A DNA stretch of 64,000 nucleotides, from the NCBI RefSeq assembly GCF_002917885.1, contig NZ_PQNY01000005.1:1-64000 (forward strand). Direction: 5' to 3'. Origin of the DNA: Flavobacterium croceum DSM 17960. Lineage in GTDB: Bacteria; Bacteroidota; Bacteroidia; Flavobacteriales; Flavobacteriaceae. Below the pieces are notes generated by a model that ran no database searches, had not been told where the DNA came from, and was given only the letters and a program-made list of their open reading frames with translations. Numbering within the stretch: the stretch's first letter is position 1; the number at the start of each line of letters is the position of its first letter. The translations under genes were made by a program, and so were the position numbers. Of this stretch, positions 7,977-15,873 are shown in pieces.

Positions 7977-8207
7977 ATGGGACAAATGATTGTACATCAA
8001 CGAGAAGTAATCCGTATTAATACTTCTAAAAACTGCATTGAGTATTCTACAAATGATGGGCGAAGTTGGCATCATAGAGCAAATGCTTCTTCATCTATGG
8101 GTAATTTACAAGACCTAGCAGACAATGGGAAAGAAATTCTATTGACAACCACAAAAGGCTTGTTTTATTCAACTAATAAGGGTGTTTCTTGGCATAAGCG
8201 AAGTTAG
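7977..8207 (+). CDS. Small protein with two Asp-box (BNR) motifs
   Basis: The 76-residue protein contains two Asp-box turns, STNDGRSW (24-31) and STNKGVSW (65-72), matching SxDxGxxW of sialidase and BNR repeats. Normally several of these decorate a beta-propeller; here only two short blades exist and no signal peptide is present, so it is cytoplasmic. No catalytic residues of sialidases can be identified. It is followed 5 bp later by the 174-aa gene. It may oligomerise into a propeller or be a remnant of one; the function is unknown. Confidence 0.65.
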   Translation: MGQMIVHQREVIRINTSKNCIEYSTNDGRSWHHRANASSSMGNLQDLADNGKEILLTTTKGLFYSTNKGVSWHKRS

Positions 8208-8212
8208 AGTAG

Positions 8213-8737
8213 ATGGATTATACGATTTGCTATTTAGAGATTTTTGATGAAGAAACAAATCAATGGGAATATGTAACCAAAACTAATGACCCCGAACCCA
8301 TCAACATCTGGCATAATAACTTAGAATCTTTTTTTGATGAATTTAATCTAAACTATTTATGCATTGCAATTGAAAATCGGGGTTGTCAAACATTATTTCC
8401 AAAGTACAAGGGATTGCCTTTAGACTGTTCTGAAACTATCCAAAATTCTTATTATTTCCATTTTGAAGAAGTGACCATGTGTCACAGTGTATCATATTTT
8501 GATTTAGTTGATATTCTTAACTTTGATTATAACAAAGTAATTGACCTGACGAAAGTATCAACAAATGATTTAAAGATATTTTACCCTGAAATCTATAAAG
8601 GAAAGCAAAAAGAAATTAGTTTTAAGGAATGGTTTGGGGCTAATTATTTTGACGAATTAGAATTTATTAGAAATAGATTTTACAAGTATTCAAAATGTCG
8701 AATAGTCTATTTCCTTTTTGAAATAGATATAGATTAG
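8213..8737 (+). CDS. Conserved hypothetical protein, 174 aa
   Basis: I do not recognise a named domain. The arrangement FF-x-EF near residue 40, KGLPLDCS around 68-75, HFEEVTMCHSVSYFDLVDILNFDY around 85-108 recalls a small uncharacterised family found in phages and bacteria that has a G-L-P-x-D-x-S segment followed by an H-S pair and an aromatic-rich FDW-like helix. There is no signal peptide or membrane segment. It is probably co-transcribed with the Asp-box gene upstream. Confidence 0.6.
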   Translation: MDYTICYLEIFDEETNQWEYVTKTNDPEPINIWHNNLESFFDEFNLNYLCIAIENRGCQTLFPKYKGLPLDCSETIQNSYYFHFEEVTMCHSVSYFDLVDILNFDYNKVIDLTKVSTNDLKIFYPEIYKGKQKEISFKEWFGANYFDELEFIRNRFYKYSKCRIVYFLFEIDID

Positions 8738-8763
8738 TTTAAAATCTTTCAGTCTTACTTGAT

Positions 8764-8813
8764 ATTACCGTCAAAATTATTGGAGTTTCCATTCACTAAC
8801 TTTTGACGGTAAT
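8764..8813. repeat. Perfect 13-bp inverted repeat with 24-nt loop
   Basis: ATTACCGTCAAAA (8764-8776) and TTTTGACGGTAAT (8801-8813) are exact reverse complements. No T-run follows, so a simple terminator is unlikely on the plus strand. It lies between the 174-aa gene and the next gene, and could act as an operator, an mRNA-stabilising stem or a trace of a small inserted element. Confidence 0.6.
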
Positions 8814-8864
8814 TATTCAAAACTGACTCGTATATTTAATTCCATTTTAAATAGTCTATTGATT

Positions 8865-9935
8865 ATGAAAACTACTGAATTAACTAGAAAAGAATTATAC
8901 GATTTAGTTTGGTCAACATCACTTTCAAAGTTGACACAGCAATATGCCCTTTCCAATGATGGAATAAAAAAAATCTGCAAACAGTTTGATATACCTATGC
9001 CTGATAGCGGATATTGGATGAAATTGAAATTCAATAAAACTGTTGAAAAAGAGCAAATGAATAATAACTATTCAGGTGAAGATAAAATCATTTTAACCAT
9101 TAGGGAAGAGGGAAGCGATATAAATACAGACCAATCTGAATTAACTATTTTAACGAAGCAAATTCTTAATGATAAGAAAGCTCCTTTAATGGTTCCAAAA
9201 AGGTTGGTAAACCCTGATATTTTGACTGTAAGGACAAAAGAATATTGGGACAAGCGGCATAAAGACAGATTCTACTACGACCATTCTTTATTTATATTAC
9301 CTATACGAGTTGAGCAAAAAAATGAAGATAGAGCACTCCGATTTATGGATACTTTGGTTAAATTAATTAGACATCGAGGGCATGATATTATTAGAAGGAA
9401 TTTTGAAACAATAGCCGTTGTTGATGATATAGAGATAGAAATTGATTTGAGGGAAGCAAATAAAAGAGTCGCTTCTACTGAAAAATATAGAGATTATGAT
9501 TACGTACCAACTGGAGAGTTTATTCTTAAAACGGGTAAGTATTGGCGAATTAAGGAATGGCGTGATAGTAAAGTAAAACTCGAAGACCAACTTGCTAAAA
9601 TTGTTGCCAAATTAGAAATCGATGCTCAAAAAGAAAAAGATTTTCAGGAAGAAATCAGAATTAATAATTTAAAATTTGAGGAGCAAAAACAGATTGAAGA
9701 AACTATAAAAAAGCGTAAAGAAAACGAAATTGCTAAATTCAATGAATTAGTTGCTCAATCAGAACGGTATAATAAGGAGCAAATCATAAGACAATATATT
9801 GAAGCTGAAAGACAAAAAGCAATTAAAGAAAATAACTTAACTACAGAAAAACAGCAATGGATTAATTGGGCTAATGATAAAGCTGATTGGTACGACCCAA
9901 CAATAGATAAAAGAGATGATATTTTGGACGCTTGA
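8865..9935 (+). CDS. HTH-like hypothetical protein with C-terminal coiled coil
   Basis: The protein is 356 residues from ATG at 8865. The N-terminus (LTRKELYDLVWSTSLSKLTQ..YALSNDGIKKICKQFDIPMPDSGYW) matches a pattern I know from many uncharacterised bacterial proteins, where a helix-turn-helix-like segment ends in P-x-x-G-Y-W. Residues from about 245 to 330 are rich in E, K, Q and I with heptad-like spacing and should form a coiled coil. A DNA-binding or scaffold role is suggested by this layout only. It ends 5 bp from the stop of the convergent DUF6371 gene. Confidence 0.68.
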   Translation: MKTTELTRKELYDLVWSTSLSKLTQQYALSNDGIKKICKQFDIPMPDSGYWMKLKFNKTVEKEQMNNNYSGEDKIILTIREEGSDINTDQSELTILTKQILNDKKAPLMVPKRLVNPDILTVRTKEYWDKRHKDRFYYDHSLFILPIRVEQKNEDRALRFMDTLVKLIRHRGHDIIRRNFETIAVVDDIEIEIDLREANKRVASTEKYRDYDYVPTGEFILKTGKYWRIKEWRDSKVKLEDQLAKIVAKLEIDAQKEKDFQEEIRINNLKFEEQKQIEETIKKRKENEIAKFNELVAQSERYNKEQIIRQYIEAERQKAIKENNLTTEKQQWINWANDKADWYDPTIDKRDDILDA

Positions 9936-9940
9936 TGTTA

Positions 9941-10993
9941 TTATATTTTTCTAATTCCATTTCCTTTTTCATCAATTAGGTCAAAAGTTTCAATGAGTGA
10001 AATTATAGAGGGATTTATTTTTGACAGTCTTTGGATTTTCTTTTCAGTATCAGATAATACGATTGCAATGTTATTTTTGGGTGTATTCTTTTTCATTGCA
10101 AAATAAATATCCGCTAAATCTGTTCCTATTTCAAAATCTGAATTTTCAACTACGGAACTACATTTGATTTTAAAACCTTGTCTTTGCAATTCGGTTACTT
10201 TTATATTCCAGTCGTTAAATTCTCCTTTATCAGGATAAACCACAATATTTTCGTTTTTGATTGGTTCTAACAATTGCAATTTTAAATTTTGTTTGCTTCC
10301 TGTTGCCATCCATAAATATTCGGGAATAAATAGGCTCATTATTATTGCAGTCTTTTCAGATTCCACAATTGCAATTGTATTGCAATAATATTGCAATGGT
10401 ATTGCAATGGGTTTTTGCAACGAGGTTGCAACCCCATTTTTATTGAGGTGCAACCCAAACAGACATTGTTTGAGATTAAATTTATCCTTATTAATTTTCT
10501 TGTGAACCCAATTAATATGTGGGAAAGGATTTTTAACTCTTTTTCCTGTGTTTTCATCAAACAGGATTATTTTGCCGGCATGGACTTTTTGATTTTGATT
10601 AATCTGCCAAAACACGGTTGCACCCTCCCAATGCTTTGAAGTTCCAATATTATATTTTGCGATGCAATTTTCAACTTCATCTTTTGCAAAATGCTTATAT
10701 AGGAACTTTGCAAAATTGTTATTGCAATATTTTTTTAAAGATTGCTTTACCAGTAGAGGGTCAATAAAATCAGGAATTAAATTTATTCCCTCAATATTGA
10801 CTATTGCAATGCACTCATTTTGTTTTGGGTTATTATGATAGCCACAACTTGTTTCTCTATCGCATCTTCCGTAAGTTTCTTCGAGATACTCGTTTGTAAT
10901 TTGATTTAGATACCTAACAAATCTTCTTTTGCCACAGTTAGGGCAAACAAACTTTTTACTCGATTTATCTAATGAATATTTATACTCATTCAT
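9941..10993 (-). CDS. DUF6371 (PG0870-type) primase-like protein
   Basis: The 350-residue protein begins with a zinc-ribbon: CPNCGKRRFVRY near residue 18, then CDRETSCGYH near residue 45. The middle has IAIVESEKTAII and later VVYPDKGEFNDW, which fit the acidic positions of a TOPRIM fold as in primases. This matches the DUF6371/PG0870-type protein found in Bacteroidota mobile elements. It would act in replication or priming of the element together with the RepA-like ATPase upstream. The gene carries an excess of the palindrome ATTGCAAT (six copies). Its 3' end is duplicated as a relic at 551-646. Confidence 0.78.
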   Translation of the reverse strand: MNEYKYSLDKSSKKFVCPNCGKRRFVRYLNQITNEYLEETYGRCDRETSCGYHNNPKQNECIAIVNIEGINLIPDFIDPLLVKQSLKKYCNNNFAKFLYKHFAKDEVENCIAKYNIGTSKHWEGATVFWQINQNQKVHAGKIILFDENTGKRVKNPFPHINWVHKKINKDKFNLKQCLFGLHLNKNGVATSLQKPIAIPLQYYCNTIAIVESEKTAIIMSLFIPEYLWMATGSKQNLKLQLLEPIKNENIVVYPDKGEFNDWNIKVTELQRQGFKIKCSSVVENSDFEIGTDLADIYFAMKKNTPKNNIAIVLSDTEKKIQRLSKINPSIISLIETFDLIDEKGNGIRKI

Positions 10994-10997
10994 AACT

Positions 10998-11060
10998 ATT
11001 CGTAATAATCGTAATCCTCGTAGTAGTCGAAGTATTTACGAACATTACGAGAATTACGAG
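10998..11060. repeat. Seven 9-bp iteron-like repeats, half inverted
   Basis: Seven units of exactly 9 bp follow each other: ATTCGTAAT, AATCGTAAT, CCTCGTAGT, AGTCGAAGT, then the reverse-oriented ATTTACGAA, CATTACGAG, AATTACGAG. The first three and last three can pair as an imperfect long hairpin. The array fills the space between the 64-aa gene and the ATG of the DUF6371 gene (10993), so it may be a binding site for the replication protein, an operator, or an mRNA hairpin controlling translation. Confidence 0.7.
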
Positions 11061-11061
11061 G

Positions 11062-11256
11062 TTAATATTTGGGTTTGAAAACGGTTGCAAGCAAATATTC
11101 AATAGCATCTTCCTTTGTAAATTTGACTTTCTTGCTTTTCTTCTTTCTAAAGTCGTATTTGGGTTTTTCTTCTTGCCCTTTAACCAATACAATAAATTTC
11201 TCCCTTTCCTCTGGGGAAAGTGCTAGAAAAACTTCATATACTGTATTGGCAGTCAT
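11062..11256 (-). CDS. Small conserved protein of the replication module
   Basis: The 64-residue protein starts MTANTVYEVFLALSPEER and has a basic middle (FRKKKSKKVKF) before a short helix EDAIEYLLATVF. It lies 2 bp after the stop of the RepA-like gene and ahead of the DUF6371 gene, so it belongs to the same operon. Small proteins of this layout commonly accompany RepA-like ATPases in Bacteroidota elements. The basic patch suggests nucleic acid binding. The alternative overlapping frame at 10986-11192 is low-complexity and was not chosen. Confidence 0.62.
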   Translation of the reverse strand: MTANTVYEVFLALSPEEREKFIVLVKGQEEKPKYDFRKKKSKKVKFTKEDAIEYLLATVFKPKY

Positions 11257-11258
11257 TT

Positions 11259-12275
11259 TTAAAGATTATTTTTCTTTAAAATGATTCTTACTGTGCCTTC
11301 TGAAATACCTAGTTGCCTTCCAATTTCAGATTTTGAAAGACCATTTTCAAACAGCTCCAGTATTTTTGAATTACGTTCGTTTGCATCCCCAACACTTAAT
11401 GTTTTTAAATGCTCATTTTCTGAATCATAACCTTTGAAACTAAACTGTAAAAAGCTATTTACTTTTTCAATTCTACAAACGATAATGTTTTCAGAATCGT
11501 AAATCTGTTCGCAATTACGTTGTTTGATTTGCTTGATATATCTTAACCCTATTTCTTGATGACTTTCTCCAATTGCAAAACTGCTATCGCAAAAGTTCAT
11601 TAACATTTTGCTTCCTGATAAATGGTTTTTAGTTATCGGTTTGCAAGTGTCAATTTTTGGTGTGTGCGCTAGAACTAAAATTGATAGTCCATATTTGTTT
11701 TTCAAGTCTTTTAAAAACTTCATCAAAGGCAAAGCATCTTTTGCTTTTTCATTATCACTCTTTAGATAAGTGATATTGTCAACAATCAAAACTTTAACAC
11801 CAAAATCAATGATAGATTTTTCAAGCGAATAGAATAGAAACTCTTCAAAGGTTTTAAATCGTTTATCTTCAAAATAATCGGGATTAATTTCGGCTCTCAA
11901 AAAGTTTGGACTAAATGAAAAATGATTTGTGAAGTTTTCAGAATATCTGTTTTCAAACTGTTTGTCTGAAAGTTCAAAGTCAAAGTAGATAATTGGAGTA
12001 GGTGGGCATTCTAATTTTAAGCCACAAGTTGAAATTCCAGTACTGATACTGTTGGCAATCTGAACCGCTAAAATTGACTTACCTAGATTAGTGTCGGCAA
12101 ACAAAATACATATTTCTCCCTCGAACCAAAATTCGCCAAATAGCATTTTGGGGATTGGTCTGTTTTTGGCAATTTCAATAAATTGGTTTGCTGATTTTAT
12201 TTCAAAAATGGAGTTGGAATCAGAAGCTAATTCTTTCTTTATTTCGTCTTTGAAATTATCGAGATTATCATTCAT
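11259..12275 (-). CDS. RepA-like AAA ATPase (RecA/DnaB-fold helicase)
   Basis: The 338-residue protein has a Walker A motif ADTNLGKSILA near residue 58-68, a Walker B strand VLIVDNITYL near residue 160, and a HLSGSK.L..F segment typical of RepA hexameric helicases of the RSF1010 type. The C-terminus ends in a helix-turn-helix SEIGRQLGISEGTVRIIL. Such proteins unwind or load at the element's origin. It heads the operon that continues into the 64-aa and DUF6371 genes. The AT-rich region just upstream with two 21-bp repeats is a candidate origin or operator. Confidence 0.85.
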   Translation of the reverse strand: MNDNLDNFKDEIKKELASDSNSIFEIKSANQFIEIAKNRPIPKMLFGEFWFEGEICILFADTNLGKSILAVQIANSISTGISTCGLKLECPPTPIIYFDFELSDKQFENRYSENFTNHFSFSPNFLRAEINPDYFEDKRFKTFEEFLFYSLEKSIIDFGVKVLIVDNITYLKSDNEKAKDALPLMKFLKDLKNKYGLSILVLAHTPKIDTCKPITKNHLSGSKMLMNFCDSSFAIGESHQEIGLRYIKQIKQRNCEQIYDSENIIVCRIEKVNSFLQFSFKGYDSENEHLKTLSVGDANERNSKILELFENGLSKSEIGRQLGISEGTVRIILKKNNL

Positions 12276-12344
12276 AACATTTAGATTTTTTGCAAATCTA
12301 TTTTGTTAAAATGATGTAAAACAGTATATTACATTTATAAGATT

Positions 12345-12386
12345 TTAATTGAAGTTTTTTAAACTTTAATTAAAGTTTTTTAAACT
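12345..12386. repeat. Two 21-bp direct repeats upstream of the RepA-like gene
   Basis: TTAATTGAAGTTTTTTAAACT (12345-12365) is repeated with one mismatch at 12366-12386, directly adjoining. The second copy overlaps the stop codon of the 283-aa gene. The region 12276-12384 is otherwise AT-rich and contains no gene. The period of two helical turns next to a helicase gene suggests a protein-binding iteron or operator. Confidence 0.55.
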
Positions 12387-13236
12387 ATGATAGAAAAGGG
12401 AAATATGAATTTAAAGTTTCTTTGAATTTTGTATATTCCTTATTAGGGATTGAAAACCAATTGCCAAATATGGATTGGTGGGTTCCAATCTCCCAATTAA
12501 AACTATTTTTCATAGCACTATAAATTTTGGTTCTGTCTCCGTGAACCATAGAAATTATTCCCAGTTCATTTAGATATTCTATTAAATATCTCAATTTCTT
12601 TCCCTTTTCATTTTGAAATTTTTCTAAAATAATTTTTTCAATTTCTTTGTTTTTTTCGTGGGAAATAAAATCGATAAAGCTTTTCTCTTTGGGTTTTATA
12701 TTGAATGAAAACTTTTTAAAAACAGGTGTTTCCTTTACTTCCTGAATGAAGTTTTGCTGGTTGAAAGTTTGAGATTTAAGACCAGTTATTTTTTCAACTT
12801 CTGAAATATGTGAGTTGAAGTTAATACTTTGGCAATTAAATAAAGCTAGTGTGTTAGCATCTTTCTCTGGAGAGTTTTTCTCAAAATAAAGGGATAACTG
12901 ATTTGAGAAAAAAGCATAAGTTTCCAGTTGTTTAAGATAGTTTTCAGATAGATAATTAAAGCTACTTGCACTCAATGTTTCTTTATATTCGATTAGTTTG
13001 AAACAATTGTTTTTTAATTTACCGGACTTTAATAAGAGTGTCGAAAACCCAAGACTATTTTCATAAATGAAATTTAAGTCTTCATCTATATATGTAATTC
13101 TGTCAATTACTGATTTGGTTTCATCAGGAAGTTTTTTAAACTCTTCCATATCAAGAATTGACATAGGTATATAGAATATAAAATTTCTATAAATTTCATT
13201 GCTCAATTCGTTATATTTTGAGTTCAGTTCAGACAT
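12385..13236 (-). CDS. Hypothetical protein at the end of the type III RM operon
   Basis: The protein is 283 residues from ATG at 13236; a TTG two codons earlier is possible. I recognise no named domain. It is mostly helical with no signal peptide. The last 80 residues (from GKKLRYLIEYLNELGII to the end) look like a winged-helix or similar DNA-binding unit with SAMKNSF and HQSIFG segments. It starts about 35 bp after the SMC-like ATPase stop and is the last gene of the leftward operon, so it may be an accessory factor of that module or a regulator of the neighbouring replication genes. Confidence 0.6.
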   Translation of the reverse strand: MSELNSKYNELSNEIYRNFIFYIPMSILDMEEFKKLPDETKSVIDRITYIDEDLNFIYENSLGFSTLLLKSGKLKNNCFKLIEYKETLSASSFNYLSENYLKQLETYAFFSNQLSLYFEKNSPEKDANTLALFNCQSINFNSHISEVEKITGLKSQTFNQQNFIQEVKETPVFKKFSFNIKPKEKSFIDFISHEKNKEIEKIILEKFQNEKGKKLRYLIEYLNELGIISMVHGDRTKIYSAMKNSFNWEIGTHQSIFGNWFSIPNKEYTKFKETLNSYFPFLS

Positions 13237-13271
13237 TTTCAACTATAAAATTGGGTTTCCTATTAGAAAAT

Positions 13272-15695
13272 TTACACTTTCCAATTGTAACTTGTTTTTC
13301 CACAACCACATCTAATTGTTTTTAGAACTGGGTCATAATTTTTTAATGAAACTTTAGGCTTTTTACAATTTGCTTCTTGACAATAGAATATTTTTTCAAA
13401 CTCTAAAATATCTGACCAAATAGCTTTTAAATCTCCGATTTTTGAATCAAGTGGATTATCATGTGATAATGTATTACCTATTTGAGCAGAATTTTCTATT
13501 CTATCAATTACTGGATAAGTAACTAATAAATCCTTATTAGTAATTTTTATTGTAGATTTTAAGCTAGTAATTAATTCATAACACATTCTATGTTCATTAA
13601 TTTCATTGAATCTAAAAATCACTTTAGTATCTGTATTTGATGCAATATCCTTTAGTTTCTGTTCCATATATCTTCTAATAGGATTACCCATTCCATTAGA
13701 TATTCCATTAGATAAATTATGCTCTATAAAATCTTTTAATTCATTTGGAGTTTCATTAAAATGAGTCCCTTTGCTCTCTGACCATTTTATTTCATTAATA
13801 TACCAACCTTTCTTTTTTGCCAAAGGTTTAATCATATTGTCAAACCATTCTCTTTCGTGTGTTAATACAATAAATTGATAGTCATTAAATTTTTCGATAA
13901 TCAAATCAGCAAACTTTTTTCTGTGAGTTGAATCAAAACTTGAAATAACATCATCGAGAACTACAAACTGGCTTTCTTTGTTAAATGCAATTACTGATGC
14001 TAAAAAGAATGACAACCCAAAACAATTGAGGTGTGATTCACTAAAATATTTTTGAGGTGGAGATACCCAGTTTCCTTCATACTTGTATTCAATGGTTAAA
14101 CCATTTAATTCATCGTCTTCTCCAATTGTAACAATTTTTATCTCTTGAAAAGGTTCATTGGGATTCATAAATTGATAAAACTCATTTATTTTTCCCGAAA
14201 ATGTAGTTATAAAATTTTCAAGTCCTTCCTTTTGCTTTTTTATAAATTCATCATATATAATTTTCAATGAATTTTGCTGATTTTCAAGGATGCTTTTTTG
14301 CTTTTCAATTAAACGAATATTCAAAAATGCTTCTTTTGAAGATGAAATTTCATTATAGAGAATAGTTGAATTGTTTTTTAATGCTTCTTTTAGTTTGATT
14401 ATCCTTTCCGAAATTTTTGCTTGAAAATCAAAATCGCTTTCGACTAGGTTAATTTTTTCAGGTTCAGATATTTTTTCTCCAGAAGTTACTTTGATTGTAC
14501 TGGCAATTTGGAAAGCACCTATTTTGTCTTTTATTTTCTGAATATCAATTTTTAATACTTCATTTTCTTTGTTGTTTATATCAGGATTCAGTAATAGAGT
14601 ATCTATTCTTTTGGCTCTTTCCAATGCAATTTCAGAAACTAAAGTTTTAGATTTGTTAAAATCATTTAACTTCTTTGAAGACTCCTCAATTTCTTCTAAT
14701 CTTTTACTTATTTCAGATTGTAACTCTTCAATGTTTTTAGGTTGCAAGCATAACGGACAACTATCTTCCTTATGATATTTAGTAATGACATTTTTACCAG
14801 TATTGAGTAACTCTTTAAAAAATGTTTGCATGATACTCTGCACATCTAATGCAATTTTTTCAAACTCTAAATAATACTTGCCATATTCGGAATTAATAAA
14901 TCCAATTTCAGACTTTAAGAGGGTAAAACTATTTTGAATGCTCTCTAAAAAAGCCAATTCTAAATTAAGTTTATTGTTTTCAGGACTAGTAAGATGAGTT
15001 AATACTTTATCAATATCTTCTAAAGTTTTTATTTCAAAACCAACATTTAATGGCTTTATTTTTTCATTAAGTTTATCAATAAAGTTTTGCTCCTGACTTA
15101 TTGATGCTCCAATTTTGTCAATCAAAACTCTCTGCAAATTACTTTTTTGACCCTCAAAGTTTTGCTTTGTTATTTCTGATTTTACTGCGTTGTAACACTT
15201 TTGTAACACTTCTTTCTTTTTGGATACTTCCGAGAACCCTATAATTTCAGAAAGATATTTTAGTTTTTCAGTTTTTGTATTATCAACAAAATTGGTTAAG
15301 TTTTTGAACCTCAAAATAAGGTTCTCATTTTTTGTATCTGTAAAGAATTTGGTAAAATCTTCTGATGTATTGTTAAATTCTGAAACTAGTTTCGCTTTTT
15401 TATAATAGATACTTTTTGTAGCATCAACTTTGTTATTTGTAAAAGATAATTTTACTTCGGATGTTTCCGAAGCATCAATCTTGGCATTTCTCAAAGCCTC
15501 TTTTAAGTCAATCTCAAGACTGCTTAAATGCTCGACTTTATCTGTGAAAAACCATTCTAAAGAGTCTGAAATGCTACTTTTTCCTGTTCCATTGTCTCCA
15601 TATAACAGAACTGACTTGCCATTTAAAGGAAGCTTTAATGTGTCTTTTGCGCCTCGAATCCCCTTTAAATTAATTTCATTAATCTTTGTTGCCAT
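13272..15695 (-). CDS. SMC/RecF-like ABC ATPase with CxxC hook
   Basis: The 807-residue protein has Walker A GDNGTGKSS (33-41), long coiled-coil regions around a CPLC pair (313-316) like a zinc hook, a signature-like YFSESHLN (550-557), Walker B FVVLDDV (577-583) with D-loop SSFD, and a switch histidine in LTHERE (613). About 190 residues follow the ATPase core and end in Cys pairs (CQEANCKKP, CGCGK) like a zinc ribbon. Rad50-like defence proteins such as RloC share this plan, but an anticodon-nuclease domain is not proven. It overlaps the 62-aa gene by 17 bp and lies in the type III RM operon. Confidence 0.82.
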   Translation of the reverse strand: MATKINEINLKGIRGAKDTLKLPLNGKSVLLYGDNGTGKSSISDSLEWFFTDKVEHLSSLEIDLKEALRNAKIDASETSEVKLSFTNNKVDATKSIYYKKAKLVSEFNNTSEDFTKFFTDTKNENLILRFKNLTNFVDNTKTEKLKYLSEIIGFSEVSKKKEVLQKCYNAVKSEITKQNFEGQKSNLQRVLIDKIGASISQEQNFIDKLNEKIKPLNVGFEIKTLEDIDKVLTHLTSPENNKLNLELAFLESIQNSFTLLKSEIGFINSEYGKYYLEFEKIALDVQSIMQTFFKELLNTGKNVITKYHKEDSCPLCLQPKNIEELQSEISKRLEEIEESSKKLNDFNKSKTLVSEIALERAKRIDTLLLNPDINNKENEVLKIDIQKIKDKIGAFQIASTIKVTSGEKISEPEKINLVESDFDFQAKISERIIKLKEALKNNSTILYNEISSSKEAFLNIRLIEKQKSILENQQNSLKIIYDEFIKKQKEGLENFITTFSGKINEFYQFMNPNEPFQEIKIVTIGEDDELNGLTIEYKYEGNWVSPPQKYFSESHLNCFGLSFFLASVIAFNKESQFVVLDDVISSFDSTHRKKFADLIIEKFNDYQFIVLTHEREWFDNMIKPLAKKKGWYINEIKWSESKGTHFNETPNELKDFIEHNLSNGISNGMGNPIRRYMEQKLKDIASNTDTKVIFRFNEINEHRMCYELITSLKSTIKITNKDLLVTYPVIDRIENSAQIGNTLSHDNPLDSKIGDLKAIWSDILEFEKIFYCQEANCKKPKVSLKNYDPVLKTIRCGCGKTSYNWKV

Positions 15696-15867
15696 CTTGC
15701 TCTCTTAATTTTTGAAGTTCGTTTTTCACATTTACATCAGTCAATTTTCCATCTTTATAAAGTGTTGCCAACATCTTTGCAATATTTACATCAACACCCT
15801 TAATCTCTTCAATTGAACTAAAAAAATCATTAACAATCTCTTCCCCTGATTTTACATTCTCTTCCAT
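15679..15867 (-). CDS. Small acidic protein between GIY-YIG and SMC-like genes
   Basis: The 62-residue protein (MEENVKSGEEIVNDFF...) is helical and charged. It overlaps the start of the SMC-like ATPase gene by 17 bp and begins 6 bp after the GIY-YIG gene stop, which indicates translational coupling. It may be a small subunit or an antitoxin-like partner of the ATPase. No family was recognised. Confidence 0.6.
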   Translation of the reverse strand: MEENVKSGEEIVNDFFSSIEEIKGVDVNIAKMLATLYKDGKLTDVNVKNELQKLREQDGNKD

Positions 15868-15873
15868 ACTTTT

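Noticed and set aside
8764..8813. Insertion sequence ends
   Set aside because: The inverted repeats are only 50 bp apart and there is no transposase or target duplication.
10391..10639. 82-aa open frame antisense to DUF6371
   Set aside because: It follows from the codon pattern of the true gene on the other strand.
10986..11192. 68-aa frame overlapping the 64-aa gene
   Set aside because: Its end is made of the 9-bp repeats (Thr/Ile-rich low complexity), and the other frame has protein-like composition and fits the operon spacing.
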